37,523 nt of DNA from an uncultured Bermanella sp. (lineage in GTDB: Bacteria; Pseudomonadota; Gammaproteobacteria; Pseudomonadales; Oceanobacteraceae): contig CAJXRF010000057.1 of assembly GCA_913058575.1 (NCBI GenBank), positions 1 to 37,523 on the forward strand, in the 5' to 3' direction. This document shows, one piece after another, positions 8,776-17,410 of the stretch; position 1 is the stretch's first letter; the number at the start of each line of letters is the position of its first letter. A program made the translations under genes and the position numbers. The notes beneath the pieces are model-generated. The model worked only from the letters and a program-made list of their open reading frames with translations. It made no database searches and was not told where the DNA came from.

Positions 8776-8792
8776 GTTCTCGTAATTAGAAC
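8776..8792. promoter_or_regulatory. Candidate LysR-type operator (GTTCT-N7-AGAAC)
   Basis: A perfect 5+5 palindrome, GTTCT CGTAATT AGAAC, lies in the gap between the divergent DoxX and LysR genes. It contains the T-N11-A core (T8778, A8790) expected for LysR-type regulators. Its position, about 54 bases before the LysR start and 134 before the DoxX start, suits both autoregulation and activation. The site is predicted from symmetry only. Confidence 0.55.
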
Positions 8793-8845
8793 AATAAGCG
8801 GCTATAACCAGTGCTACTTAGTTTAAAAGTGGGCAGCTTGGGCTT

Positions 8846-9754
8846 ATGGGTCAGTTAGAAGATATGCAGGTGTTTATTCGCGTGGTGGAGGCGGCCGGTA
8901 TTGGCCGTGCTGCCGAACAGTTGGGCATTGCAAAATCGGCGGTGAGTCGGCGTTTAAGTGAATTAGAGTCTCGTTTAGGCACGCAGCTTATAACCCGCAC
9001 CACACGTACTTCTAGCCTTACAGAGGCTGGGCAGCGTTATTATCAACAGGCATTAAAAGTAGTAGACCAAGTTCATGAAATGAATACCGAGCTGGCTGAT
9101 GCCAAAGCGGCGCTCAGTGGCAGTATTCGTTTAGCGGTACCTTTATCCTTTGGTTTACTGCACATGGGGCCGGCCATTGATTTGTTTATGCGAGAGCATC
9201 CACAGGTGAGTATTCACATGGACTTTAGCGATCGCCAAGTAGATATGGTAGAAGAGGGCTTTGATTTAGCCCTGCGCATTGCTGATTTAAAAGACTCCAG
9301 CATGCAGGCTAAAAGAATTTGCCCATCTCATTATGTATTAGCAGCCAGCCCTGACTATATTTTGCGCCATGGCAGCCCAAAGCAGCCCAGTGATATTATT
9401 AACCATGACTTTTTAAAATACGGTGTGGGCAGCAGTGCCCAGTGGCCCATTATAGATGCTCAAGGAAAAGAGCAACGCTTTAACGTCACCGCTAAAATTA
9501 CCGCAAACAACGGCGACTTCTTATTGCAAATGGCCCGCGCCGGTCATGGCATTGTGGTGTTGCCTACCTTTATAGCTTGGCAGGCCTTAGCGGCAGGAGA
9601 GTTGGTGCAGGTATTGGAGGACTGCACCATTCCTAGTTTAGATGCGTATTTTGTGTACCCTAAAAATCGATTTTTACCACAACGTGCCCGTGCCTTAATA
9701 GAGTTTATGGCGCAACGATTTGGTGATGAACCTTATTGGGATAAAGCCATTTAA
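8846..9754 (+). CDS. LysR family transcriptional regulator (302 aa)
   Basis: The N-terminal winged helix-turn-helix is standard: MQVFIRVVEAAGIGRAAEQLGIAKSAVSRRLSELE-x-R-L-G-x-Q-L-I-x-R-T-T-R (residues 8-60). The remaining ~240 residues form the inducer-binding domain (GSIRLAVPLSFG..., then HDFLKYG and HGIVVLPTFIA). The subgroup looks like the large CrgA/DsdC-style family acting on neighbouring genes. It is transcribed away from the DoxX-reductase group and most likely controls it in response to quinones or related aromatics; inducer identity is inference. Codon use and start (ATG after GGGCAGC-like spacing) are ordinary. Confidence 0.95.
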   Translation: MGQLEDMQVFIRVVEAAGIGRAAEQLGIAKSAVSRRLSELESRLGTQLITRTTRTSSLTEAGQRYYQQALKVVDQVHEMNTELADAKAALSGSIRLAVPLSFGLLHMGPAIDLFMREHPQVSIHMDFSDRQVDMVEEGFDLALRIADLKDSSMQAKRICPSHYVLAASPDYILRHGSPKQPSDIINHDFLKYGVGSSAQWPIIDAQGKEQRFNVTAKITANNGDFLLQMARAGHGIVVLPTFIAWQALAAGELVQVLEDCTIPSLDAYFVYPKNRFLPQRARALIEFMAQRFGDEPYWDKAI

Positions 9755-10362
9755 ATTAATTTATTGAATAGCAGGAAAAGTTCTAATTTTTAACCGTTTG
9801 GCTTTATGATGTGCGACTCCTATCTATTAGTGTAAGTAGCTTAACTTTTATTCGTTGGCTACATTTCGCTTGTTATCTTAATTTTGTTTTCTTAAAACCA
9901 ATGCTTATTGATTCGGCGTCAGAATTTCAATGGGTGTCGTGTTTTATAATTTTTTAAAAGTTTTTCTGCACTTTAGTTTTAAAAAGACTAGTAAAGCCAG
10001 GTCGACACGAAAAACCTCAATGAGAATGCATCACGAGAGATTGTAATTGTTCATTTTATCGGGGATTATTTTCCCATAGCCCCTTACTGCGTGGCTTGCC
10101 GCTGTTTTCTAGGCTGTTAGGTCACTTGATAAACACCTAAGTATCCACTTCTAAGCGAGCCTGGTATTCAATAACTTTTGGCATAACCATATTGTTAAGA
10201 GCTGCCTTAGTTTGCATTCTGTGACAAAAATCGGGCAGGTTGTCGTCATTGAAAAGTCTGTTTGATTGAGTTCATTTTATCTTTAGTGGTAATCTTTATT
10301 ACACGTTTTGCAGTATAGATAAGTGCAAAATGATTACTCATTAAAAAATAAAAAGGTTTAAA
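9755..10362. other. 608-bp intergenic region upstream of the secretion operon
   Basis: No open frame of useful length. It should hold the promoter of the secretion operon. Symmetric elements seen: GACAA-N12-TTGTC at about 10222-10243, GTAAT-CTTT-ATTAC at 10289-10302, and TTTTGCA (10306-10312) paired with TGCAAAA (10324-10330) over 11 bases. A TATAGAT (10314-10320) inside the last hairpin loop could be a -10 box, but no good -35 accompanies it, as often at activator-dependent promoters. Its length and symmetry density suggest regulated expression. Confidence 0.4.
10289..10330 (+). promoter_or_regulatory. Candidate activator-dependent promoter/operators of the secretion operon
   Basis: Two adjacent dyads (GTAAT-N4-ATTAC and TTTTGCA-N11-TGCAAAA) surround a TATAGAT about 43 bases before the first ATG. 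The AraC regulators of the locus are the natural candidates to bind here, but binding is not shown by the sequence. Confidence 0.25.
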
Positions 10363-10659
10363 ATGAGCAAGCAAATTTGTTGTGATGGTGTGGAAGTAAT
10401 TGGTTTTATTAATAACAGCGTGCGAGCAAAATTAATTTCAGTTATACCTGAAAAAAAAGCAGACGACAGCATATCCCGTCAAATAGAAGAGGCGGGAACC
10501 CTTATTATGTCACCAGAAGGATTTATTAATTGTTATCAAGCTTTTAATCAACTCTTTAAAGAGTTGATAGACAAAGGTGTTATTAATACTCAGCAAGCCA
10601 CGCCTTCTGCCACTCCCTCTGTAGCAGAAAAACCGACAGAGTCACCCAATTTTCAATAA
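10363..10659 (+). CDS. Small protein of unknown function heading the type I secretion operon (98 aa)
   Basis: I recognise no family. The N-terminus starts MSKQICCDGVEVIGF with a Cys pair, the middle (residues 30-75) looks alpha/beta and globular, and the tail from about residue 76 is low-complexity Gln/Thr/Pro/Ser-rich (QATPSATPSVAEKPTESP). There is no signal peptide or membrane helix. AAGG lies 7 bases before the ATG. The gene ends about 105 bases before the ABC exporter gene, on the same strand, with a stem-loop in between. Position suggests an accessory factor of export, such as a chaperone or regulator of the cargo, but this is inference from context only. A 22-base perfect palindrome lies in its coding sequence. 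Confidence 0.7.
   Translation: MSKQICCDGVEVIGFINNSVRAKLISVIPEKKADDSISRQIEEAGTLIMSPEGFINCYQAFNQLFKELIDKGVINTQQATPSATPSVAEKPTESPNFQ
10547..10568. repeat. 22-bp perfect palindrome inside the 98-aa gene
   Basis: ATCAACTCTTT is followed directly by its reverse complement AAAGAGTTGAT. It encodes part of FNQLFKELID. Such a perfect 11+11 dyad is not expected by chance in a window of this size. It could be a DNA-binding site or an RNA hairpin; the loopless centre favours a DNA site. Confidence 0.6.
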
Positions 10660-10716
10660 TCATTAGTCAGTAATAATTTATCTCTTACAGGTTTAATTAT
10701 CCTGATCAAGATTGGT

Positions 10717-10737
10717 GGCTGCATTTTTAATGCAGCC
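10717..10737 (+). other. Intercistronic stem-loop before the ABC exporter gene
   Basis: GGCTGCAT (10717-10724) pairs perfectly with ATGCAGCC (10730-10737) over a 5-base loop. No T-run follows, so it is not a standard intrinsic terminator. It stands 27 bases before the exporter start and may act in mRNA processing or in setting the ratio of the 98-aa protein to the exporter. Confidence 0.5.
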
Positions 10738-10764
10738 CTATTATGACATCTATTGGGGTGATGC

Positions 10765-12915
10765 ATGAATACCGGACTAGAATCTCTGTTAATGGTGGCA
10801 CGTTACCATCATATTCAGCCTTCCAAAGAAGCCTTGAACGATACATGGCAAAACAGCAGCACCGACTGCGCAGACCCTATTCAACACCTGCAAAATATCG
10901 CGAGATCCATCGGTCTTAATAGCGGTTTAATAGATGTGACTTGGGATAAATTATTAAAACTCGGCGGCGCTTTCCCCGTTATGGTGGTGCTTAACAACAG
11001 TAAATTTGTGGTGGCGTGTGGCGTTAAACTCAATGAGCAAGGGCAAGCGCTACTATTAGTGCAAGATCCTTTATCTAATAAAGAAAATGAATTACTGCAA
11101 TTACCCCAAACCACATTTTGTAAGGAGTGGGGCGGAAAAGTTATCTTGTTAAAACCCATTAATCAGGAATTGGAAGTTAAAAAACCGTTTGGATTTTCTT
11201 GGTTAATTGAACAAGCCTGTGGGCAAAAGAAACTGATTGCCCAAGTGTTTTTAATTTCTTTTGTGATGCATTTACTCGCCTTTGTGGTTCCCATTTTTAC
11301 CATGACGGTATTTGATAAGGTCATACGTTTCTCAGGGTATTCAACCCTGCATGTTTTATTTGTGGGGGCATTAATGATTCTGGTATTTAATGCTCTGTTC
11401 GGATATATGCGCAGTTTGTTGATACTGCATATGGCTGGTCGTTTAGAAATTATCATGACAGACCGCATCACTAAAAATATATTAGGCTTGCCTCTGTCTT
11501 TCTTCCAAAAAATACCCGCTGGTAAATTGCTTAAAAATATTCAAGACGCCAATCAGGTGCGGGAGTTTATTCAAGGTAACCTGCTTTATACCCTCATCGA
11601 AGCCACCTCATTTATTATCGTATTACCTGTATTATTTCTATTCAGTACAGAACTGACGTTTGTGGTGATTGCGCTTGCCAGCTTGATTGCCTTATCTATT
11701 TTACTGTCCATGAATACCCATAAAAAACGCATGACCAAACTTTATGAAGTGGAGGCGCAACGCCAGTCCATGATAGCCGAATCTATTATGGGGGTAGAAA
11801 CGCTTAAGTCTTTGGCCATTGAAGATGAATACTACAAAAAACTATTAAGTACTTCTGCCAAAGCATCTTACTTGCAAAAAAGTGTGGGGCGTTTATCGGC
11901 GGTACTCAGCGAGTTTAGCGGCTTTATTCAAAAATTAATGTCTCTGGTGATTATATGGTTGGGGGCTCAAATGGTGTTACAAGGGCAACTCACGATTGGA
12001 GCGCTCATTGCATTTAATATTATGGCAGGACGTATCGCAGGGCCATTGGTGCAAATGGTGGGGCTTATTAAAAAATACGAAGAAGTGGCCATCTCTATTA
12101 AGATGCTCTCTAAGGTATTAAATCAGCCTCCTGAAAGATTAAGAGAGGGCGGGATTACGCCCCCTTTAAAAGGTGCGGTTGAATTTCGTGCAGTGGATTT
12201 TTATTACGATAAAACGCAGCCTAAAACACTCGATCAAATTAACTTTCTTATAAAACCTGGCATGAAGGTTGGCATCGTTGGCCCTAGCGGCTCAGGTAAA
12301 AGCACGGTGGCTAAATTGTTACAGGGGTTGTTTAAACCCGATGGCGGTTATGTTCGTTTTGATGGTATGTCTATTAGTGAATTTGATTTAAATTATTTAC
12401 GCAGTAGCCTTGGGGTAGTGTCGCAAGACAGTTATTTATTTAAAGGCAGCGTGCATCAAAACATTGCTAAGGCCAGCCCAGTAAGTAGCCGAGAGAAAGT
12501 GATTGATGTGGCTAAATTAGTCGGCGCCCATGAATTTATCGAAAGCTTACCTCAGGGTTATGACACCGAGTTAGAAGAGCAAGCGGCTAACTTATCGGGG
12601 GGGCAAAGACAGCGACTTTGCTTTGCAAGAGCCTTATTACAAAAACCCAAGATTCTCATTCTAGATGAAGCCACCAGTGGCTTAGACGCACAAAGTGAAC
12701 ATTTAATATATGAGAACCTTAACCGTATTTGCGCCGGTGCTACCTTAATTAATATCAGCCATCGCCTGGCCAGTATGCCTGAAATGGATCTGATATTAGT
12801 TCTTGAATCCGGATCACTAGTGGCCTCTGGTAAGCATCAACAATTGTTGCAACAACCGGGCACCTACCAAGATTTATGGCAGCAACAGTTTTCCAGCGCG
12901 TTAGAGGTGGCCTAA
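10765..12915 (+). CDS. Type I secretion ABC exporter, HlyB/LapB type (716 aa)
   Basis: Fused inner-membrane permease and ATPase that would energise export of the cargo encoded downstream. Order: a C39 peptidase-like domain (about 1-125), a six-helix membrane domain (about 145-430), and the nucleotide-binding domain (about 465-716). The last has Walker A GPSGSGKST (from about residue 506), signature LSGGQRQR (about 610) and Walker B ILILDEATSGLD (about 630). The C39-like domain lacks the catalytic Cys (GLESLLMVARYHH where D-C-G is expected) and the His (SKFVVACG), so it cannot cleave a double-glycine leader. It more likely docks the cargo, as in HlyB. GGGG precedes the ATG by 6 bases. The TAA overlaps the next ATG. 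Confidence 0.95.
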   Translation: MNTGLESLLMVARYHHIQPSKEALNDTWQNSSTDCADPIQHLQNIARSIGLNSGLIDVTWDKLLKLGGAFPVMVVLNNSKFVVACGVKLNEQGQALLLVQDPLSNKENELLQLPQTTFCKEWGGKVILLKPINQELEVKKPFGFSWLIEQACGQKKLIAQVFLISFVMHLLAFVVPIFTMTVFDKVIRFSGYSTLHVLFVGALMILVFNALFGYMRSLLILHMAGRLEIIMTDRITKNILGLPLSFFQKIPAGKLLKNIQDANQVREFIQGNLLYTLIEATSFIIVLPVLFLFSTELTFVVIALASLIALSILLSMNTHKKRMTKLYEVEAQRQSMIAESIMGVETLKSLAIEDEYYKKLLSTSAKASYLQKSVGRLSAVLSEFSGFIQKLMSLVIIWLGAQMVLQGQLTIGALIAFNIMAGRIAGPLVQMVGLIKKYEEVAISIKMLSKVLNQPPERLREGGITPPLKGAVEFRAVDFYYDKTQPKTLDQINFLIKPGMKVGIVGPSGSGKSTVAKLLQGLFKPDGGYVRFDGMSISEFDLNYLRSSLGVVSQDSYLFKGSVHQNIAKASPVSSREKVIDVAKLVGAHEFIESLPQGYDTELEEQAANLSGGQRQRLCFARALLQKPKILILDEATSGLDAQSEHLIYENLNRICAGATLINISHRLASMPEMDLILVLESGSLVASGKHQQLLQQPGTYQDLWQQQFSSALEVA

Positions 12916-14591
12916 TGACTTCATCCTCACTCAATAAAAAAATCGAACAAACGCACAGTGCTAATGAAAATTCAGTGATTAATGAAAAGATCATTAATGT
13001 AGAAGAAGAGGCTGAGAAAGCAGCGTCAGCTGACATGACAAAATTTAGAAAATTAAAACTATTAATAAGCGGTAAAACCCGCTCTTTTTTAATGTCTTTA
13101 TTTTTAAAAATGTCTATTTTAAGTCGGGCAGGTATGGTTTTTAATAAAGGTTTATCAGCCTTTCAATCGCTTAAAAATAGCCCTTTGCTGGTTCGGCTTA
13201 AGTTGAGTCGTTTGATAAAACCTGGTAATCGTCAGTCTTCTGAAAATTCTGAGGATATTAATGATTTTACCAGTGCGGCATTTTTACCCGATTACTTACA
13301 GTTGCAACAGCGGCATGCCAACCGACTGCTATTTATTTTATCAAATGGATTAATGGCCTTTTTTCTCTGTATTTTAATCTGGTCAGCTCTTGCTGAGGTT
13401 GATACCTCTCTGGTGGCCAGTGGTGAAATCGTATCCACTAAACCCAACTCCGTCATTCAACCTATGACCGGTGGAATTGTCCGAGAACTAAAAGTAGAAA
13501 TTGGTGATCAAGTTAAAAAAGGAGAGCTATTACTGGTGTTAGATAGCATTCAGCAAAAAGCAGATTTAGACGCCGCACAATTACAAGCCCAAACCTTACA
13601 GGCGCGAATTATTCGCCTGCGTGCGCAACTGTTGGCAAAGCCAGCTAAGCAATACTCAGCAAGTGTCAGCATTAATATACTTGAAAAACAATTGTATGAG
13701 TCAGATATAAAGCAGCACCAGACGCGACTCGATTATATGGAAAAAGAGATTCAAACGCTTATTCTAAGCCAGCAGCAGCTCGCTGAAGAAAGCCAAATGA
13801 TGGCTAGGGAACTTGATGTGGTGGCACAACTTACTCTTGTTCGAAAAAATCTTTATGAGCGAGAAACTGAAGCCTACAACCGTAACGGGCCTAGAAAAGT
13901 AGAATATCTCACCACTCAACAAGGCCATTTGAGCGGCCAGCGCCAGTTAGCGCAACTCAAAAATCAAATTGCGCGCTTGTCTAAAGAAATAGCATTAAAA
14001 GAAGTGAGTCGTTTAAATTACCTGGCCGATCGAAACCTTACTATTAGTAAAGAGCTGGAAGTGAACTCAACCAGTTATGCAGAACAACTGATTAAAATGG
14101 CCAAATACAAGCAAGCCCATGACGTCGTTAACATATTAGCCCCCCATGACGGCATTGTATTGGCCATGGTAGAAAAAGGTCCGGGCTCGGTGGTGCAAGC
14201 TGGGGAAACGTTATTGCAGTTGGTGCCAACCGATGTGCCTTTAGAAGCGGAAATATTTATTTTGCCCAGTGACATCGCCCATGCCACGCAAGGGGCCCAA
14301 GTGTCACTAAAATTAGACACTCTGCCTTTTAGTCAATATGGCTACTTAACCGGCAAGTTACGCATAATCGGTGAAGACACCATTAAAGAGCCGTTAACGG
14401 GGCAAAATATTTTAAGTTATCGTGGCCGAGTTACTTTGGAAGAGGGTGGGCTGCGCAATCTTCCTGGGCACTTTAAATTAATTCCCGGAATGTCGCTTGA
14501 ATCTAATATTAAAACGGGTCAGCGCCGTTTAATTAGTTATTTCTTTTACCCTGTTTATCGGGCGCTAGATGAAGGGTTCAGAGAGCCATGA
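12915..14591 (+). CDS. Type I secretion membrane-fusion (HlyD family) adaptor (558 aa)
   Basis: Periplasmic adaptor joining exporter and outer-membrane channel. I chose the ATG at 12915, overlapping the exporter stop (TAATG) with GAGG 7 bases before it, over an ATG at 12876. One membrane helix spans about 137-158, followed by the HlyD start EVDTSLVASGEIVST. A split lipoyl domain follows (GGIVRELKVEIGDQVKKGELLLVLDS, later VNILAPHDGIVLAMVEKGPGSVVQAGETLLQLVP), with a long coiled-coil hairpin between. The beta-barrel end contains the family's PGMS-type segment (LIPGMSLESNIKTGQR). The cytoplasmic N-terminus is about 136 residues, more than twice the usual, acidic at 15-40 then basic/hydrophobic at 44-105. 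Its stop overlaps the next start (ATGA). Confidence 0.94.
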   Translation: MTSSSLNKKIEQTHSANENSVINEKIINVEEEAEKAASADMTKFRKLKLLISGKTRSFLMSLFLKMSILSRAGMVFNKGLSAFQSLKNSPLLVRLKLSRLIKPGNRQSSENSEDINDFTSAAFLPDYLQLQQRHANRLLFILSNGLMAFFLCILIWSALAEVDTSLVASGEIVSTKPNSVIQPMTGGIVRELKVEIGDQVKKGELLLVLDSIQQKADLDAAQLQAQTLQARIIRLRAQLLAKPAKQYSASVSINILEKQLYESDIKQHQTRLDYMEKEIQTLILSQQQLAEESQMMARELDVVAQLTLVRKNLYERETEAYNRNGPRKVEYLTTQQGHLSGQRQLAQLKNQIARLSKEIALKEVSRLNYLADRNLTISKELEVNSTSYAEQLIKMAKYKQAHDVVNILAPHDGIVLAMVEKGPGSVVQAGETLLQLVPTDVPLEAEIFILPSDIAHATQGAQVSLKLDTLPFSQYGYLTGKLRIIGEDTIKEPLTGQNILSYRGRVTLEEGGLRNLPGHFKLIPGMSLESNIKTGQRRLISYFFYPVYRALDEGFREP

Positions 14592-16138
14592 GTCACTATC
14601 AGATAAAGAGTCACGGTATTAAATTACTTCTGTCAGTTATTACAATTTTGTTGTTATCGGGCTGTGCCAGTGTCAATCAGCCATTAACATCCCAAGACAT
14701 TCATACCCGTACCCAAAAAGTGAAAATGGCATTGAAGCAGCTGCCACTTACTGAGCCCCTTACTCTTGAAATGGCCTTGGCTCGGGCCATAAAATACAAT
14801 TTAGATGTTGAAATACAACGTTACTCTCAGTTAATCAGCAATAACGATTTAAGCCAGGTGCGTTTGGGTTTATTGCCCGAGCTTAGCGCTTATGGCACCT
14901 ATGCCAAACGAGATAAACTTAATGTGGGCACCGACCCAGATGGTGACCAAAAAGAAAGAAACCAAATTCAGGCGAGTTTAAGTTGGAATTTATTAGATTT
15001 TGGATTGGGTTATCTCAGTGTCCAGCAAGCTAAAAATCAAGTGTGGATTGAACAAGACAACCTGCGCATGGTGTTAAACAAAATGGTGGCGGCGGTACGT
15101 TTGGCTTACTGGCAGGCACAACTTTATGAAAAACGTTTTAATCAAGCTAAGGGGTTACAGCAACGATTTATAGAGGTGGAAAATAAACTGAATCAAACCA
15201 GCCATTTAATGCTGGATGATCCATTAAAGATTTTAACCTTTAGAAAAGAAATTAAAATACTCACCAAACGCTTATTGGAATTTGAAAAGTCGGTTAAAGA
15301 ATCAAAAATTAATTTGGCCAACCTAATTAGTTTAAGCAATATAAATTTTACTCTGAGCCCTGCCTTACCGGAAACGCTCAATTTGGTGTTTGCTAATTTA
15401 ATTTCAAGTAATACCGATTCTCCAAAATTGGATATAGCATCATTAGAAGCCTACGCACAGCAGCACCGCTATGAGTTACGCCAAAATGATTATTTACAGC
15501 GCATTAGTCAGTTGGAGTTAGACGGTGCCTACTGGAGCCTATTACCTGGTTTAGAGATATTCAACGGTTACCATTACAACGATGACGATGATCTAGAGCA
15601 TCAAGAATGGAACCGCTGGGGCAGTACTATTACTCTGGATCTATTAGGTTATCTGCAAGCGCCCGCTGAAATAGAAGGGCACGAGCTGAACATTACTCAG
15701 CAACAAATAAAGGGATTATCCAGCGCGTTAATGGTTAATAAACAAGTCAGGTTAGCCGCATTAAACTTACCCATGTTAGAAAAAAATTATTATATGGCTA
15801 AAGAGTTAGCAAGTATCGATCAAGAAATTTATCGTCTACTTGAGTCTCGTCAGGCCTTTGCTTTATTAGATGAGGTGGAAGCTCATAAAGCAGCCATTAA
15901 TTCCTTGCTGGCCAATGTAGACAAAGACCGAAGCTATTTACAGGCCATAAATGGCGCGCACCAGTTGCAGCAGGCTTTGGGCATTGAGCAATTGCCGTTG
16001 GCCAATTTTGATCTGCCCTTAACAGAGCTAAGCCAAGCTCTAAAGCGTTACCGTTACCCTAAAAATATTGAGGAAAAACTAAAAGATTTTAAATTACAAA
16101 GCGACCAATTTGAAGATGATTCAAAGCCAAACAATTAA
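14588..16138 (+). CDS. TolC family outer-membrane channel, lipoprotein (516 aa)
   Basis: Outer-membrane exit duct of the secretion system. The N-terminus is a lipoprotein signal ending in the lipobox LLSGC (Cys26), unlike E. coli TolC but like many OprM-type or cargo-specific outer-membrane factors. Two TolC-like repeats are visible: LTLEMALARAIKYNLDVEIQ opening the first helical hairpin, NDLSQVRLGLLPELSAYGTY entering the barrel, and DGAYWSLLPGLEIFNGYHYN entering the barrel of the second half. Long amphipathic helices lie between. It overlaps the adaptor gene by four bases, so exporter, adaptor and channel are one translationally coupled unit. A short hydrophilic C-terminal tail is present. 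Confidence 0.93.
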   Translation: MSHYQIKSHGIKLLLSVITILLLSGCASVNQPLTSQDIHTRTQKVKMALKQLPLTEPLTLEMALARAIKYNLDVEIQRYSQLISNNDLSQVRLGLLPELSAYGTYAKRDKLNVGTDPDGDQKERNQIQASLSWNLLDFGLGYLSVQQAKNQVWIEQDNLRMVLNKMVAAVRLAYWQAQLYEKRFNQAKGLQQRFIEVENKLNQTSHLMLDDPLKILTFRKEIKILTKRLLEFEKSVKESKINLANLISLSNINFTLSPALPETLNLVFANLISSNTDSPKLDIASLEAYAQQHRYELRQNDYLQRISQLELDGAYWSLLPGLEIFNGYHYNDDDDLEHQEWNRWGSTITLDLLGYLQAPAEIEGHELNITQQQIKGLSSALMVNKQVRLAALNLPMLEKNYYMAKELASIDQEIYRLLESRQAFALLDEVEAHKAAINSLLANVDKDRSYLQAINGAHQLQQALGIEQLPLANFDLPLTELSQALKRYRYPKNIEEKLKDFKLQSDQFEDDSKPNN

Positions 16139-16180
16139 TCGACTATTGATGCGTCAGTGACAGGCATGCAGGGTAATACA

Positions 16181-17260
16181 ATGTATAACATCCATCAGCA
16201 CACCAATGTTTTACAAATTCGTTTTATTCTTCAGGCTGCAAAATACTTTAAAATTGACCAACAGGAATTACTAGATCACGCGAAAGTCAGTATTGATGAT
16301 ACGCTTTTACCCAATGCCCCAGTGCCAGTGGAGCAGGCTATTCGGCTATGGGATGCTGCTGAACAACTCAGTGGCGATCCTTTAATAGCTTTAAAAAGTG
16401 GCGGCATGACCAATACTTATCAGCAATCACATTTATTTAGTTTGGCTTGTGCCAGTAAAAACTTAATGGATGCTAGCCAGTACATCGTTCGCTATGAAAA
16501 AAACTATACGGGTATCATTCGCCATAACATCACTATTAATAGCGATGCGGTCACCATGGAGCTCATTACACCGGGAGATAATATCGAGGGCTTTCGCTCA
16601 ACGGTAGAGCGCCACATGAGCGTTATGGTTACCGCCTATAAGATTATTATTCCTCCAGAAGAGCAAGTTAACACAAGCCCTGATGTTTATTTTCGTCACC
16701 AAGCAGCGGCTCCTATCAGCGAATATCAAGCCGTACTGGGTAAAAAACTGCATTTCAATCATGATCGTAATATTTTGGTTTTTTCATTAACCACCATGCT
16801 TGTGGATAATCCTTTGTACAACCCGGATATGGAAGAAGTATTGCTTGAAGTGGTGCAGAGAAATGACGAACAAGCCTTAGAGGTTGACAGTTTAATCACT
16901 CAGGTTGAGAAAGTAATATTAAATAATCTTCATAACACAGACCTTAATATACATTTTATCGCCAAGCAGTTTTCCATGGGGCCAAGAACCCTACAGCGGC
17001 GTTTAAGCGAAGAAAATACCAGCTTTAATGTCTTGCTGAATAAAATCCGTAATCAGCGGGCCATGATTTTAATCAGCGATCCGGCACGAAATATGAGCCA
17101 AATCACACAGCTCTTGGGCTTTCAGAAACAATCTGCTCTCAATCAAGCGTTCTCTCGTTGGCACGGCACAACACCCAAAAAATATCGGCAAAAACTGTTT
17201 TCAAAAGAGTCTGAAAACGACCCTTTAAAGCACCAGAATGTATCAGAAGAAGAATGCTAG
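16181..17260 (+). CDS. AraC family regulator with arabinose-binding-like N-terminus (359 aa), copy 1
   Basis: The first ~190 residues match the PF12625-type effector-binding domain (IRLWDAAEQLSGDPLIALKSG block). The C-terminal ~100 residues hold the double helix-turn-helix: LNIHFIAKQFSMGPRTLQRRL...NTSFNVLL, then ISQ-type second helix and the closing LGFQKQSALNQAFSRWHGTTPKKYR. I chose the ATG at 16181: AGGG precedes it by 7 bases and it aligns residue for residue with the start of the paralogue at 23861. A GTG at 16157 and ATG at 16166 are possible. It is 42 bases after the channel gene and upstream of the cargo gene, so it probably controls both; the inducer is unknown. Confidence 0.93.
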   Translation: MYNIHQHTNVLQIRFILQAAKYFKIDQQELLDHAKVSIDDTLLPNAPVPVEQAIRLWDAAEQLSGDPLIALKSGGMTNTYQQSHLFSLACASKNLMDASQYIVRYEKNYTGIIRHNITINSDAVTMELITPGDNIEGFRSTVERHMSVMVTAYKIIIPPEEQVNTSPDVYFRHQAAAPISEYQAVLGKKLHFNHDRNILVFSLTTMLVDNPLYNPDMEEVLLEVVQRNDEQALEVDSLITQVEKVILNNLHNTDLNIHFIAKQFSMGPRTLQRRLSEENTSFNVLLNKIRNQRAMILISDPARNMSQITQLLGFQKQSALNQAFSRWHGTTPKKYRQKLFSKESENDPLKHQNVSEEEC

Positions 17261-17410
17261 GCATGGTTAAAAGTAAAGGGCATTAAGGGGCGTTTAAGGC
17301 TAAGTCGCACCTATGAATTCACTGACGTGATTGGTAAGCCTAGCCCTATTGGAACCCGTTTCAAGTGCGCTTATGATTTACCTCATCAGTCGTATTCCAG
17401 TGCCCTTTTT

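Noticed and set aside
10717-10737. Intrinsic terminator before the exporter gene
   Set aside because: The stem is strong but no T-run follows, and the genes on both sides appear to belong to one operon.
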